DNA of 8,308 nucleotides from Myxococcales bacterium (GTDB lineage: Bacteria > Myxococcota_A > Polyangia > Polyangiales > Polyangiaceae): the NCBI GenBank assembly GCA_023248785.1, contig JAHFDX010000136.1, positions 1-8,308 of the forward strand, in the 5' to 3' direction. Every line of letters begins with the position of its first letter. Positions within the stretch are counted from its first letter, which is position 1. The position numbers were made by a program, and so were the translations under genes. Below the pieces are notes generated by a model, which was not told where the DNA came from, made no database searches, and saw nothing but the letters and a program-made list of their open reading frames with translations. Positions 1 to 6,403 of the stretch are shown here, piece by piece.

Positions 1-738
1 GTCGAGGGTGGCGTCTCGCACGCCGTTCAACGCGTGCGTGCGAGCTGGCAGGTGGATGAAAACCGATCGATGCCCCCGCAGCAGTCGGTCTACGCAACGC
101 TCGCGAACACATCCGTGCCATCGATGTACGCGCTTGAATCGTGGGGCTCCTATGACCCGATGACACTGCGTGCGAACGTCGATTTTTACGTTACGGATTA
201 CTTTGCGTCGGGCTCGTACGGAGTGCCGCAAATCATCATGGTGGATTCGGCCGGAAATCGTCAAACGCAGTATTTCTCGTCATCTCCTGCACATCAACCC
301 CTTGTTTCGACGTCGATTCTAACGGCGCAAGCTGACTCGACGCCGCCCGAGGTGTGCTTGAACGACGACGCGTCACAAGGCCTTCACGCGATCACAATTT
401 CGGCCAGTCCGACGAATTCGCAGGCGCCCAACGGTGAGACGCTCGTGAAGATTCGCTATCAAGTGCGTGATGACAGAGCGGGCCTTGGCCTTTCGAGTTA
501 TCGTTTGCTCGATCCGCAGGGGGTCTCGCACTTTCAGTACCACTACCACGCGAATTTCTATTCGGTGTTTTTCGCCGGAAGTCCAACAGCGTGGACGGAC
601 TACGAGATCAGCGTTGTGTTGCCGGTGGGTTCGGCGCCAGGAACGTGGGGTCTGCAAGAACTCGCACTGCGTGACAAAGCATATAACCAGCGGAGTTACA
701 ATTTCGTTGAGACAGTGAGATTCAGCGTGGTGAAATAA
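1..738 (+). CDS. Secreted Ig-like repeat protein, C-terminal part (5' end outside window)
   Basis: The frame is open from base 1, so the gene begins before the window; the GTG at 34 is internal. About 245 residues are visible. They contain two beta-rich modules that end alike: GSYGVPQIIMVDSAGNRQ early, and GTWGLQELALRDKAYNQ near the C-terminus. The second module opens with a TPPEV linker and has a V-R-D-D-x-A-G-L-G stretch followed by SYRLLDPQG. This is the look of Ig-like or cadherin-like modules in large bacterial surface and secreted proteins, where an acidic DD..G motif and a D-x-A-x-N motif recur. I infer an extracellular adhesion or structural role; no catalytic motif is visible. The TAA stop shares its last base with the ATG of the next gene (TAATG), so translational coupling is likely. 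The domain assignment is by resemblance only, and the N-terminal export signal lies outside the window. Confidence 0.75.
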   Translation, partial: VEGGVSHAVQRVRASWQVDENRSMPPQQSVYATLANTSVPSMYALESWGSYDPMTLRANVDFYVTDYFASGSYGVPQIIMVDSAGNRQTQYFSSSPAHQPLVSTSILTAQADSTPPEVCLNDDASQGLHAITISASPTNSQAPNGETLVKIRYQVRDDRAGLGLSSYRLLDPQGVSHFQYHYHANFYSVFFAGSPTAWTDYEISVVLPVGSAPGTWGLQELALRDKAYNQRSYNFVETVRFSVVK

Positions 739-1367
739 TGACGTACCATCGGGGGATGGCTCGAAGAGTTGGAAAGCTCACAGCACCGTTTGTGGTCACG
801 CTTGCAGCGAATGCAGCGTCTTGTGCCAAGCCCGTAATTGGGCCACCGATACCCGTCGATGCAGACACTGGAAGAACTGCGTTGGTCGAAGACGCGGCGA
901 GCAAAGCGCCAACGAATCTCAGTGACGACACGTTGGTCCACGATGGCTACGGCTCGTGCTACCGAATCGGGCCGAAGGGCGATAAAGTTTATGCGCCGCA
1001 GTGTCCGGAGTCGATTTTGCCGGAACCACCAAAAGATCGGCTTGTGTTCAGGCACGGGCCGTACTGCCAGAGGGTTCCAGACGGCCGGGCCGTAAAGTGC
1101 CCAGCAAACGGACCAACGGCCATCGTTCCCAAGACAAACACAAGTGCGAGCGACCCGTTTGTCTATCTTCAATACGGAACGCTTGAGTGCTTTCGCGGAC
1201 ATGATGTGAGGTGCCCCGAGGGTGTTAGTTGTAATCCACCACCGCCAAGGCCCGTGCCGTGTCCGCTCGAACTCATGCCAAGTCTTGCAAAGGGTGTGGA
1301 GCCCACGAAGCAAGAAGGCGCGCAGTGTTGGTTTGGGACGGTGAAGGTGGTGTGCCCCAAGCCATGA
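738..1367 (+). CDS. Small cysteine-rich lipoprotein with tandem Cys hairpins
   Basis: A 209-residue protein that I do not recognise as a named family. The N-terminus has a basic stretch (MARRVGK, residues 7-13), then a hydrophobic stretch, then AASC. This reads as a lipoprotein signal with an imperfect lipobox (Ala rather than Leu at -3), so I infer outer-membrane anchoring. The mature part has ten further cysteines that pair up in order as five C-x(7-14)-C-P units: CYR..QCP, CQR..KCP, CFRGHDVRCP, CNPPPPRPVPCP and CWFGTVKVVCP. The intervals are 14, 10, 7, 9 and 8 residues. This suggests five small disulfide hairpins; no enzyme motif is visible. The start at 738 overlaps the upstream stop (TAATG). 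The ATG at 756 would give a more normal signal peptide, but a G-run directly abuts it, leaving no room for a ribosome site. Either start keeps the signal. CNPPPP-type cysteine-rich lipoproteins are familiar to me from Myxococcota, from memory only. Confidence 0.7.
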   Translation: MTYHRGMARRVGKLTAPFVVTLAANAASCAKPVIGPPIPVDADTGRTALVEDAASKAPTNLSDDTLVHDGYGSCYRIGPKGDKVYAPQCPESILPEPPKDRLVFRHGPYCQRVPDGRAVKCPANGPTAIVPKTNTSASDPFVYLQYGTLECFRGHDVRCPEGVSCNPPPPRPVPCPLELMPSLAKGVEPTKQEGAQCWFGTVKVVCPKP

Positions 1368-1439
1368 ACGTGCCTGCTTCGAATTCCTCTTATGCCTTGA
1401 CCTTAGGTGCGCGTTTGGTTTGTGAGTGGGGAGGAAGCC
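1368..1439. other. Intergenic gap before the beta-helix locus
   Basis: These 72 bases lie between the cysteine-rich lipoprotein and the next + strand gene. The gap holds a TTGACC hexamer (1397-1402) resembling a -35 box, but no acceptable -10 hexamer sits 16-18 bases downstream, so I do not call a promoter. I see no hairpin followed by a T-run. The last bases contain the ribosome binding site of the next gene, listed separately. Confidence 0.5.
1430..1436 (+). promoter_or_regulatory. Strong ribosome binding site that sets the start at 1440
   Basis: GGAGGAA sits just before ATG 1440, with five bases between GGAGG and the ATG. It is the best Shine-Dalgarno match in this part of the window. It argues for 1440 rather than 1407 as the start, because the longer version would place this site inside the coding region and would spoil the signal peptide. 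Confidence 0.7.
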
Positions 1440-1751
1440 ATGACCGTGCGGGTGGGTACTGGAAAATATGCCATTGGGATTGTACTGGGTGTCGCTGGCG
1501 CTGGCTGCGCTGAGCGTGCATTCGCGGCAGGTCCGGTGTGTTCACCTCTCAATGTTTCCATTGAGATGAACGAGTACCCAAAGCAAACGGCGAGCGGCGA
1601 GCGGATTGGCTCGATGGGCAAGTACATCATGCCCACACGAACAACACGAGAACCGGTGACGCAGCGTTGCGAAATACCAGACGATTGCAAACTCGCTGGC
1701 GGGAACACTGAAGATCATGCCCGCTCCGAAATCGGCGGGATGTCCTTCTGA
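1440..1751 (+). CDS. Signal-peptide-bearing short ORF, probable 5' part of the split beta-helix gene
   Basis: A 103-residue reading frame. Residues 1-30 look like an export signal: a basic N-terminus (R4, K9), a hydrophobic core (AIGIVLGVAGAGC), and AFA-AG as a possible signal peptidase I site after residue 29. C23, preceded by GAG, could instead be a poor lipobox. The remainder contains C34, then TQRCEIPDDC. The last 20 residues or so are unremarkable and run through the start of the next ORF before a TGA. The 999-residue ORF overlaps it from 1717 in the +1 frame, and that protein lacks any export signal although its fold is typically exported. Dropping one base near the GGG at 1701-1703 would join the two into about 1091 residues, with the junction reading CKLAGGTLKIMPAPKSAGC. 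I infer that this is the detached N-terminus of one gene. It could instead be a small independent secreted protein. Confidence 0.6.
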   Translation: MTVRVGTGKYAIGIVLGVAGAGCAERAFAAGPVCSPLNVSIEMNEYPKQTASGERIGSMGKYIMPTRTTREPVTQRCEIPDDCKLAGGNTEDHARSEIGGMSF

Positions 1752-4716
1752 GGTTTCAGTCCATGCGACGCTTGCTGGACTGCCGTTGAGGATTGTTCTT
1801 CCGGCGAACCTTGCGTCGAGCAAACGGTCCAATGCCGGGGGTCTGTTCTGCTACTACAACTTCAAGAGTGCCTCGCTCGTCGGACCGCTCGCGCCGCAGC
1901 CGCCATCTCTGCGACCCACTCCGTCACGCCCCACGACCTTGCCCTTCGACATCGGCCAACCGAAGGAGGTTCGCGACATATTAATGGGTAAGCAATACAT
2001 CGAGCGCAACACGGAGGTGCTCGACAACCCCTTCTTCGATCTCGTTCCGGTGTTAGGTCAGTGGCACCAACCGCATCGATGGATGGCGCCTGTCGATCCG
2101 AAGAAGATGAAGCAGGTAGAGCTGTACGGGTACCACGCGGTCGTGTTGAAGGCGGGACGAAAGGACCTTGCGGCGACAGTTCCCAAGTACGTTGTTTTTC
2201 AAGAGCCAATTTCGCCGGCGCTTCTCAAGAGTGAGAACTACGAAACCCTTTGGGTCGATCAGAAGGAGCCAAAGTGCAGCAACGATCCAAAGGCGCCGAT
2301 GTTCGGATCGGCGGCAGCTCCCTCTTGCAAGATCAGCACGCTTGTGCGCGCCTTTTGCACCGCCGCACGAGCGAGAGCGTTTCTCATTCGTGTAAAGGGC
2401 GGGACGTACATCGATTCGGGAAACATGTCGTTGTGCAACAAGATGATCCTCACGAATTACGACAACGAAACCGTTCGAATTAGCACGCTCGAGGACATCA
2501 AAGACGGAACGACCGATGGCAAGTGGCAGCTCGTAGATAAGGCGAATAACGTTTGGGCCGTCAATTGGAAGTCCAATGTTTCTGTCGAGCGGTGGAACGG
2601 GGTCATTGCATTAACGATCGATGTCGAGGGTATTTACGAGACGCCCCATTGGAATGCCGACACTGTTGCTCCCGAGCTAAGGGCCAACACCAAAACGTTT
2701 CAGTCCGATCTTACGAAGCCCATTTTTCACTGGATGACGACCGTGAAGTACATCCCCGGGAATGAGGCGGTTTACAAATCACGTGTGGCCGGCCTTGTGA
2801 AACAGAACTTGCTTCCAACCTTCCCACAATCGATCTGCAAGAACGCCGAGCCGCAGAGCGCGGGTTTCATTGGCAACGTCATGCCCACGTACGAGATGAT
2901 GTACGGCGCGGGTGCACCAGGCCCGCTCCACACGAAGTTCAACGGACTTAACCCCAAGACGTGCGACGTCGTGCCAGGGCACGAGGGTCAAGCTGCGGAT
3001 CAACGCGACGTGTGTCATTGGACAACACCTCACGCAAAGGTCCAGGGCGCTGCGTGCGAGACGAACTACCTGTACCTGTCGCGCAACGATTTGAATCAAA
3101 CGTTCTGGAAGCCGGAAGTGTGCAACAAGCTTCTAGGGAACCCCGACCGGTGTTTGATTCTGCGTTTACCGCAAGGGAAAAGCCCAAGCAGCTACGGGCG
3201 TATCCAAGCATCGAACACGGCGGCCACTTGGTATGGAGCGTGGCAGGACTCGGACTTTACCCACCGCAACATTCTTTTGCGCGGTCTACTTTTTGAAAAC
3301 TACAGTGGTTTTTTCAACGGAAGCCATGCGTGGAACAATAACCCCGCCCGCACGCCGCTAGGGCCAAGCGACCGTTATTTTTTCCGAATGGACGGCAATG
3401 AGATCCGCGCTTCAAAGGGTCCCGGCTTCTATCCCGCCGAAGGCATCTACGTGGAAAACAATTACTTCAACGGCTCGCCTTTCTTTCGGCTGTACTCGGG
3501 CGATCTGGTGTCAAAGAAGATCATCCTTCGAAACAATTTCTTCCACGCATCCGACGCGATGAACGTGGTCATCGAGGACTGGATCGATTTTACGCATCCC
3601 GAGAAGTATCCAAGTGAGCCGTGTGCTCTCGACAAGCGCATCGAATACAACACGTATTACCAGACCAACATCATGAACTCCGGCCACATGGTGGGCTGGT
3701 GCGTCGAGAACAACTACGTTTATCGTGGAGGCGGGCAAGAGGTCATCGAAACGGGCCATTTGATTCACACGCGCTTTGCGCAGAACTGGATCGAGGACAG
3801 CGCTCATACGGGTTTTGGCCCCGCCGCGAGTGGCAACACGCCTGACCACATCATCTTCAACACAAAGGTTGAACACAACCAGTACATCAAACTCATGGGA
3901 CGCGGGCAGCAAGGCAAGATCCCGTTTGGTACGTGCGCGAAGATGGCGGGGTTTCCGTGGGGTCATTACCTTTATGGAAAGTGCGACACCTTCACGTTCC
4001 AAAACAATCTCTTCGCTGAGGCCAATGGGGGCGGATGCGTTCAGGCGCTCACGACAAGTTTCTGCTCGAACGCCACCGTGAGAAACAACACGTTTGCCGC
4101 GACGAAGGACCCCGCGGTGGGCGGTCTCTATTTTTCGGCTTTTGCAAACCGTACGAAAAACTTCCTCGTGCGCGACAACTTGTTCGTTGGCAGCGACGAC
4201 AAGCACGCGGCACTCATGTTCTGGCCGAACGCGGGCGAAAGTTTGAAAGACTGCAAAGCGAGGTTCAAGAGTGAGCGGGATCGATGCGGAACGATCGATG
4301 TGAACCAAAGGGCCAAGTGTCTTGGAACTGCGGTGCAAGGCGAGGCGGAACGTTGCTCCGCTGATTTGGACGCGCGCGTTTCGGCTCTCTTCTTGAGCCC
4401 GAAAACACCGCAGTACACGTTTGAGAACAACTTCTTCGGAACGTGTTCCGACACGTCGAAGAAGGGGGGCTTTTGCCCTGAAGGAGCGGGCGGATTTTCT
4501 GCACGTAACAAGCCTCAATTTCGAAATCCAGACGCCTATGATTTTCGCGTCTTGAACGCGAAAGCGGAAGACGTCGGGGGAGGCTTCAAACACATTGGAG
4601 TGCACTACCTTGAGGAGTTGTCACCCGCCGAAGCGCCCAAGCTGCCTGCGAGCGCAACGAGGTGGGATATTGAAGTGTTGTTCGACCAGGTGAAGGCCAG
4701 TCGCGGCGAAAAGTGA
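1717..4716 (+). CDS. Right-handed parallel beta-helix (pectate-lyase-like) protein
   Basis: A 999-residue protein. Residues 1-70 hold a small segment with two cysteines (GCPS, FCYYNF) and then a proline-rich linker (PQPPSLRPTPSRPTTLP). Residues about 205-250 resemble the opening of pectate-lyase-fold proteins: ISTLVRAF, then RVKGGTY at 225-231, then ILTNYDNETVRIS. Residues about 520-910 carry repeated beta-helix turns with the signature V/F-x-N-N-x-F: FENYSG 526, VENNYF 579, LRNNFF 604, VENNYV 663, VEHNQY 718, FQNNLF 761, VRNNTF 788, VRDNLF 818 and FENNFF 902. These are PbH1-type coils, as in polysaccharide lyases and related enzymes or adhesins. I cannot name a substrate or catalytic residues. 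A four-cysteine insert lies at 846-880. The fold is normally exported, yet this frame has no signal peptide; the overlapping ORF at 1440-1751 has one. ATG 1717 has only GGCGGGA 13 bases upstream. A good AAGGAGGT (1963-1970) precedes ATG 1984, but clear coding sequence extends above it. Confidence 0.8.
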   Translation: MPAPKSAGCPSEVSVHATLAGLPLRIVLPANLASSKRSNAGGLFCYYNFKSASLVGPLAPQPPSLRPTPSRPTTLPFDIGQPKEVRDILMGKQYIERNTEVLDNPFFDLVPVLGQWHQPHRWMAPVDPKKMKQVELYGYHAVVLKAGRKDLAATVPKYVVFQEPISPALLKSENYETLWVDQKEPKCSNDPKAPMFGSAAAPSCKISTLVRAFCTAARARAFLIRVKGGTYIDSGNMSLCNKMILTNYDNETVRISTLEDIKDGTTDGKWQLVDKANNVWAVNWKSNVSVERWNGVIALTIDVEGIYETPHWNADTVAPELRANTKTFQSDLTKPIFHWMTTVKYIPGNEAVYKSRVAGLVKQNLLPTFPQSICKNAEPQSAGFIGNVMPTYEMMYGAGAPGPLHTKFNGLNPKTCDVVPGHEGQAADQRDVCHWTTPHAKVQGAACETNYLYLSRNDLNQTFWKPEVCNKLLGNPDRCLILRLPQGKSPSSYGRIQASNTAATWYGAWQDSDFTHRNILLRGLLFENYSGFFNGSHAWNNNPARTPLGPSDRYFFRMDGNEIRASKGPGFYPAEGIYVENNYFNGSPFFRLYSGDLVSKKIILRNNFFHASDAMNVVIEDWIDFTHPEKYPSEPCALDKRIEYNTYYQTNIMNSGHMVGWCVENNYVYRGGGQEVIETGHLIHTRFAQNWIEDSAHTGFGPAASGNTPDHIIFNTKVEHNQYIKLMGRGQQGKIPFGTCAKMAGFPWGHYLYGKCDTFTFQNNLFAEANGGGCVQALTTSFCSNATVRNNTFAATKDPAVGGLYFSAFANRTKNFLVRDNLFVGSDDKHAALMFWPNAGESLKDCKARFKSERDRCGTIDVNQRAKCLGTAVQGEAERCSADLDARVSALFLSPKTPQYTFENNFFGTCSDTSKKGGFCPEGAGGFSARNKPQFRNPDAYDFRVLNAKAEDVGGGFKHIGVHYLEELSPAEAPKLPASATRWDIEVLFDQVKASRGEK

Positions 4717-4720
4717 TCGA

Positions 4721-5071
4721 ATGACGCCGAAGGTCTTTCAAACGTTTGCCCTTTCACTCCCCGGCGCACACGAGGAGCCCCACTTCGAACGAACGTCGTT
4801 CCGCGTCGGAAAGAAGATTTTTGCAACCATGACGCCGGACGGCAACGAGGTGATGGTGCGCGTATCGCCTGACGGCGTGGAGGCGCTGCTTGACCAATAC
4901 CCGGACGTGTTCTTTAGCTATGGCGGATGGACAGTCCGTAACGGATCGCTTGGCGTGCGGCTCGCGAAGGTGAGCGCAGCGATGATGCGCGAGCTTGTGA
5001 TTGGCTCGTGGAAGCATGCGGCACCGAAGCGGGTTGTCGCGGCGTTTGAGGGGAAATCGAACGCGTCGTGA
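4721..5071 (+). CDS. MmcQ/YjbR family protein
   Basis: A 116-residue protein matching the MmcQ/YjbR (DUF419) family over its whole length. It has ALSLPGAHEEPHFERTSFRVGKKIFATM at residues 10-37, cut here by motif: the LPG, the H-F-E-R-x-S-F core and the VGKKIFA strand. It then has MVRVSPDGVEALL, a GGW loop and a C-terminal SWKHAAPKRVV. The family is a small cytoplasmic double-wing fold of unknown biochemical role, sometimes guessed to bind DNA; no reaction is established. The length fits the family. The start lies four bases after the stop of the beta-helix gene, with no strong ribosome site, so it may be translated from the same transcript. It does not share an obvious function with that gene. 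It converges on the toxin gene with only seven bases between the stop codons. Confidence 0.88.
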   Translation: MTPKVFQTFALSLPGAHEEPHFERTSFRVGKKIFATMTPDGNEVMVRVSPDGVEALLDQYPDVFFSYGGWTVRNGSLGVRLAKVSAAMMRELVIGSWKHAAPKRVVAAFEGKSNAS

Positions 5072-5078
5072 TGACTAG

Positions 5079-5357
5079 CTACTTTTTCAAGAAGGCGCGC
5101 ACCTCATCGTGGTTACCCAGAAAATGAAGCACTACTTCGCCTTCTTCAAACCAGAACAAGATGAGCAAGTCGAGACCGATGCGCATCTCGAAAAGTGATC
5201 CTACGAGCTTACGAATGCCAAGGCCTTGATGGGCATGAGGAGAGCCGAAGCCGCCTTTAAGTGCGGTGATGGCGCGATCGATTTCGCCACGTTCACGCTT
5301 TGAGAGTTTCAGAAAAAGCTTTTGAAACCTCCGCGAAGTCAGAACGCGGACCGGCAT
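5079..5357 (-). CDS. Type II toxin, RelE/ParE superfamily
   Basis: A 92-residue basic protein with the RelE/ParE pattern. It has an N-terminal strand (VRVLTSRRF), two helices (FQKLFLKLSKRERGEIDRAI), a GIRKLVGSLFEMRIG turn-strand with R59, then LDLLILFWFEEGEVVLHFLGNHDEV ending in a helix. The final G-N-H-D-E (81-85) is where many RelE-type proteins place their last conserved strand and turn. Family members are mostly ribosome-dependent mRNA interferases, and the ParE branch poisons DNA gyrase. From the sequence I cannot say which branch this is, so the target is open. Its ATG directly follows the TAA of the antitoxin gene with no gap (TAAATG), and there is no convincing ribosome site of its own. 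Coupled translation that keeps toxin at or below antitoxin level is therefore likely. The stop is seven bases from that of the convergent MmcQ/YjbR gene. Confidence 0.88.
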   Translation of the reverse strand: MPVRVLTSRRFQKLFLKLSKRERGEIDRAITALKGGFGSPHAHQGLGIRKLVGSLFEMRIGLDLLILFWFEEGEVVLHFLGNHDEVRAFLKK

Positions 5358-5651
5358 TTAGCGACGTGTCCCACTCGTATGGGTGCGAGGCTTTCTTGCA
5401 GGCAAAGCCGGTCGAAGGCGTTTGCGCCCGCGATCGTTCTCAATCTCGTTCTGAATGCGCGCGGCTTTGCGATCGAGCTCCTCTTGGGTGAGGCCATACT
5501 CAAGCAACGCGTAGTCTTCAGAGTAAACCTCGACCACTCGCAACGCGACAATCTTGCCATCGCAGACTACGCCAATGTCTTCGCCCCTGATGGCTTGCCG
5601 GGCGAGCTCTGTGAGATTGCGGCGAGCTTCGGTCAACGACAGCGTCTTCAT
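5358..5651 (-). CDS. Type II antitoxin, Phd/YefM family
   Basis: A 97-residue protein. Residues 1-40 (MKTLSLTEARRNLTELARQA, then GVVCDGKIVALRVV) are the Phd/YefM DNA-binding fold. Residues about 52-72 (EYGLTQEELDRKAARIQNEI) are the helix that usually wraps the toxin. I chose ATG 5651 because the family starts with this very motif; the frame stays open upstream to 5759, but that part does not resemble the family. The gene precedes and abuts the RelE/ParE toxin gene, the standard order. A 16-bp palindrome immediately upstream fits autorepression by the Phd domain. Odd point: the last 25 residues (GRKRLRPALPARKPRT..., many Arg and Pro) form a basic tail that I do not expect in this family, so a frame change near the 3' end is possible. 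Confidence 0.85.
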   Translation of the reverse strand: MKTLSLTEARRNLTELARQAIRGEDIGVVCDGKIVALRVVEVYSEDYALLEYGLTQEELDRKAARIQNEIENDRGRKRLRPALPARKPRTHTSGTRR

Positions 5652-5653
5652 AG

Positions 5654-5669
5654 AGACGTTATAGCGTCT
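5654..5669 (-). promoter_or_regulatory. Palindromic operator candidate overlapping a -10 box of the toxin-antitoxin operon
   Basis: AGACGTTATAGCGTCT is a 16-bp inverted repeat with seven of eight base pairs matching (the exception is T/G at the sixth pair). It ends two bases before the antitoxin ATG. On the - strand its centre contains TATAAC, one mismatch from the -10 consensus, and six bases separate this from the ATG. If used, the transcript would start at or next to the ATG and be leaderless, which fits the absence of a Shine-Dalgarno site. I find no good -35 hexamer 16-18 bases further up. Phd-family antitoxins bind palindromes at their own promoters, so operator function is a reasonable inference. 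Confidence 0.5.
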
Positions 5670-5755
5670 TTTCTGTGCGCCCACCACCGGTTCTGGCGCA
5701 CGATTGCGAAGACTGACGGGTGCGTTGGCCTCTGCGTGCACCTGATGAGCTACAT
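5670..5755. other. Leader region between GNAT and antitoxin genes
   Basis: These 86 bases separate the GNAT stop from the palindrome before the antitoxin. No terminator hairpin is visible, so the toxin-antitoxin pair may also receive read-through from the GNAT gene. The frame of the antitoxin remains open across this stretch, but the predicted residues do not resemble the family. Confidence 0.4.
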
Positions 5756-6403
5756 TCACCTTGCGAAGGTTCTGTCGACTTGCTCAACCCATTGACTACG
5801 CGACAATCGATAGAGGACATGCCTTTTCAATCGATGCCCATCGGGCACGCTCGGGTGATCGAAATCATCCGTGGGGTCCCGCATCATCCCGATGGCTTCC
5901 ATCACTCTTGTTGAGCGCACGTTTGCCGGCACGGTCCACGACAAGACCTCATCGAGCCTGAGCGTTTCGAACGCGAACGTAAGCGCCGCGCGGGCTCCTT
6001 CGCTCGCATAGCCCTTACCCCAAAAGGGTGTTGCGATGCGCCAACCGATCTCGACGCAGGGCATGAAGGAGGCTTCAAACGTCGGTACTGAAAGCCCTGC
6101 GAATCCGATGAACGGCGCGACTCCTTTTGCCTCTACGGCCCACAAACCGAACCCCTTCTGATCGAAGTGCTCGCGAATGCGCATAATGAAGGCATCGCTT
6201 TCGCTTCGTGAAAGTACGGAAGGGAGGTGTTCCATCACGCGCGGGTCGGCGCTCATCTCTGCAAAGACTTCGCGATCGGCGTCGCACCAACTCCGCAGAA
6301 TCAGCCTCTTCGATTGCAGCTGGGGCGCAGTTGCGGATGCTCGCGGCAACACGGTTGCTGCGTTTAGTTCATTTTGGCGAGCCATGCTAGGTAGCGCGGC
6401 CAT
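5756..6403 (-). CDS. GNAT family N-acetyltransferase, RimJ/RimL type
   Basis: A 215-residue protein that should transfer an acetyl group from acetyl-CoA to an amino group; the substrate cannot be read from the sequence. After about 28 non-conserved residues it opens with LQSKRLILRSW, the typical first strand of the RimJ/RimL branch. It continues with FGLWAVE and FIGFAGL strands, then EIGWRIATPFWGKGYASEGARAA. In that segment the G-K-G-Y-A (about residues 129-133) forms the acetyl-CoA pyrophosphate loop, followed by the NVRSTRVMEAIGM helix. The start at 6403 is chosen because AAAGGA (6413-6418 on the complementary strand) lies nine bases upstream. ATG 6421 would put that site in the coding region, and ATG 6385 lacks one. 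With this start the gene shares two bases with the divergent cupin gene. It is not one of the small GNAT toxins, which pair with a ribbon-helix-helix antitoxin. Confidence 0.88.
   Translation of the reverse strand: MAALPSMARQNELNAATVLPRASATAPQLQSKRLILRSWCDADREVFAEMSADPRVMEHLPSVLSRSESDAFIMRIREHFDQKGFGLWAVEAKGVAPFIGFAGLSVPTFEASFMPCVEIGWRIATPFWGKGYASEGARAALTFAFETLRLDEVLSWTVPANVRSTRVMEAIGMMRDPTDDFDHPSVPDGHRLKRHVLYRLSRSQWVEQVDRTFAR

Noticed and set aside
696..1313. A 205-residue - strand frame opposite the cysteine-rich lipoprotein
   Set aside because: The + frame has a lipoprotein signal, regular cysteine units and a TAATG link to the upstream gene. The - frame reads as a Trp/Arg-rich composition without pattern.
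1397..1402. TTGACC as a -35 box for the beta-helix locus
   Set aside because: No acceptable -10 hexamer occurs at the proper distance downstream.
3511..4605. A 364-residue open frame antisense to the beta-helix gene
   Set aside because: Its codons are exactly opposed to those of the + gene, whose NNxF repeats and pectate-lyase-like features are unmistakable. The antisense protein is Arg/Val-rich with no domain pattern and no ribosome site. It is a by-product of codon bias.
5322..5795. A 157-residue + strand frame over the antitoxin gene
   Set aside because: The opposite strand holds a clear Phd/YefM antitoxin joined to a RelE/ParE toxin; the + frame has no family resemblance.
5756..6403. 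The GNAT protein as a toxin of a second toxin-antitoxin pair
   Set aside because: Its length and RimJ/RimL motifs fit a general acetyltransferase. Acetyltransferase toxins of the TacT type are shorter and pair with a ribbon-helix-helix antitoxin, which is absent here.
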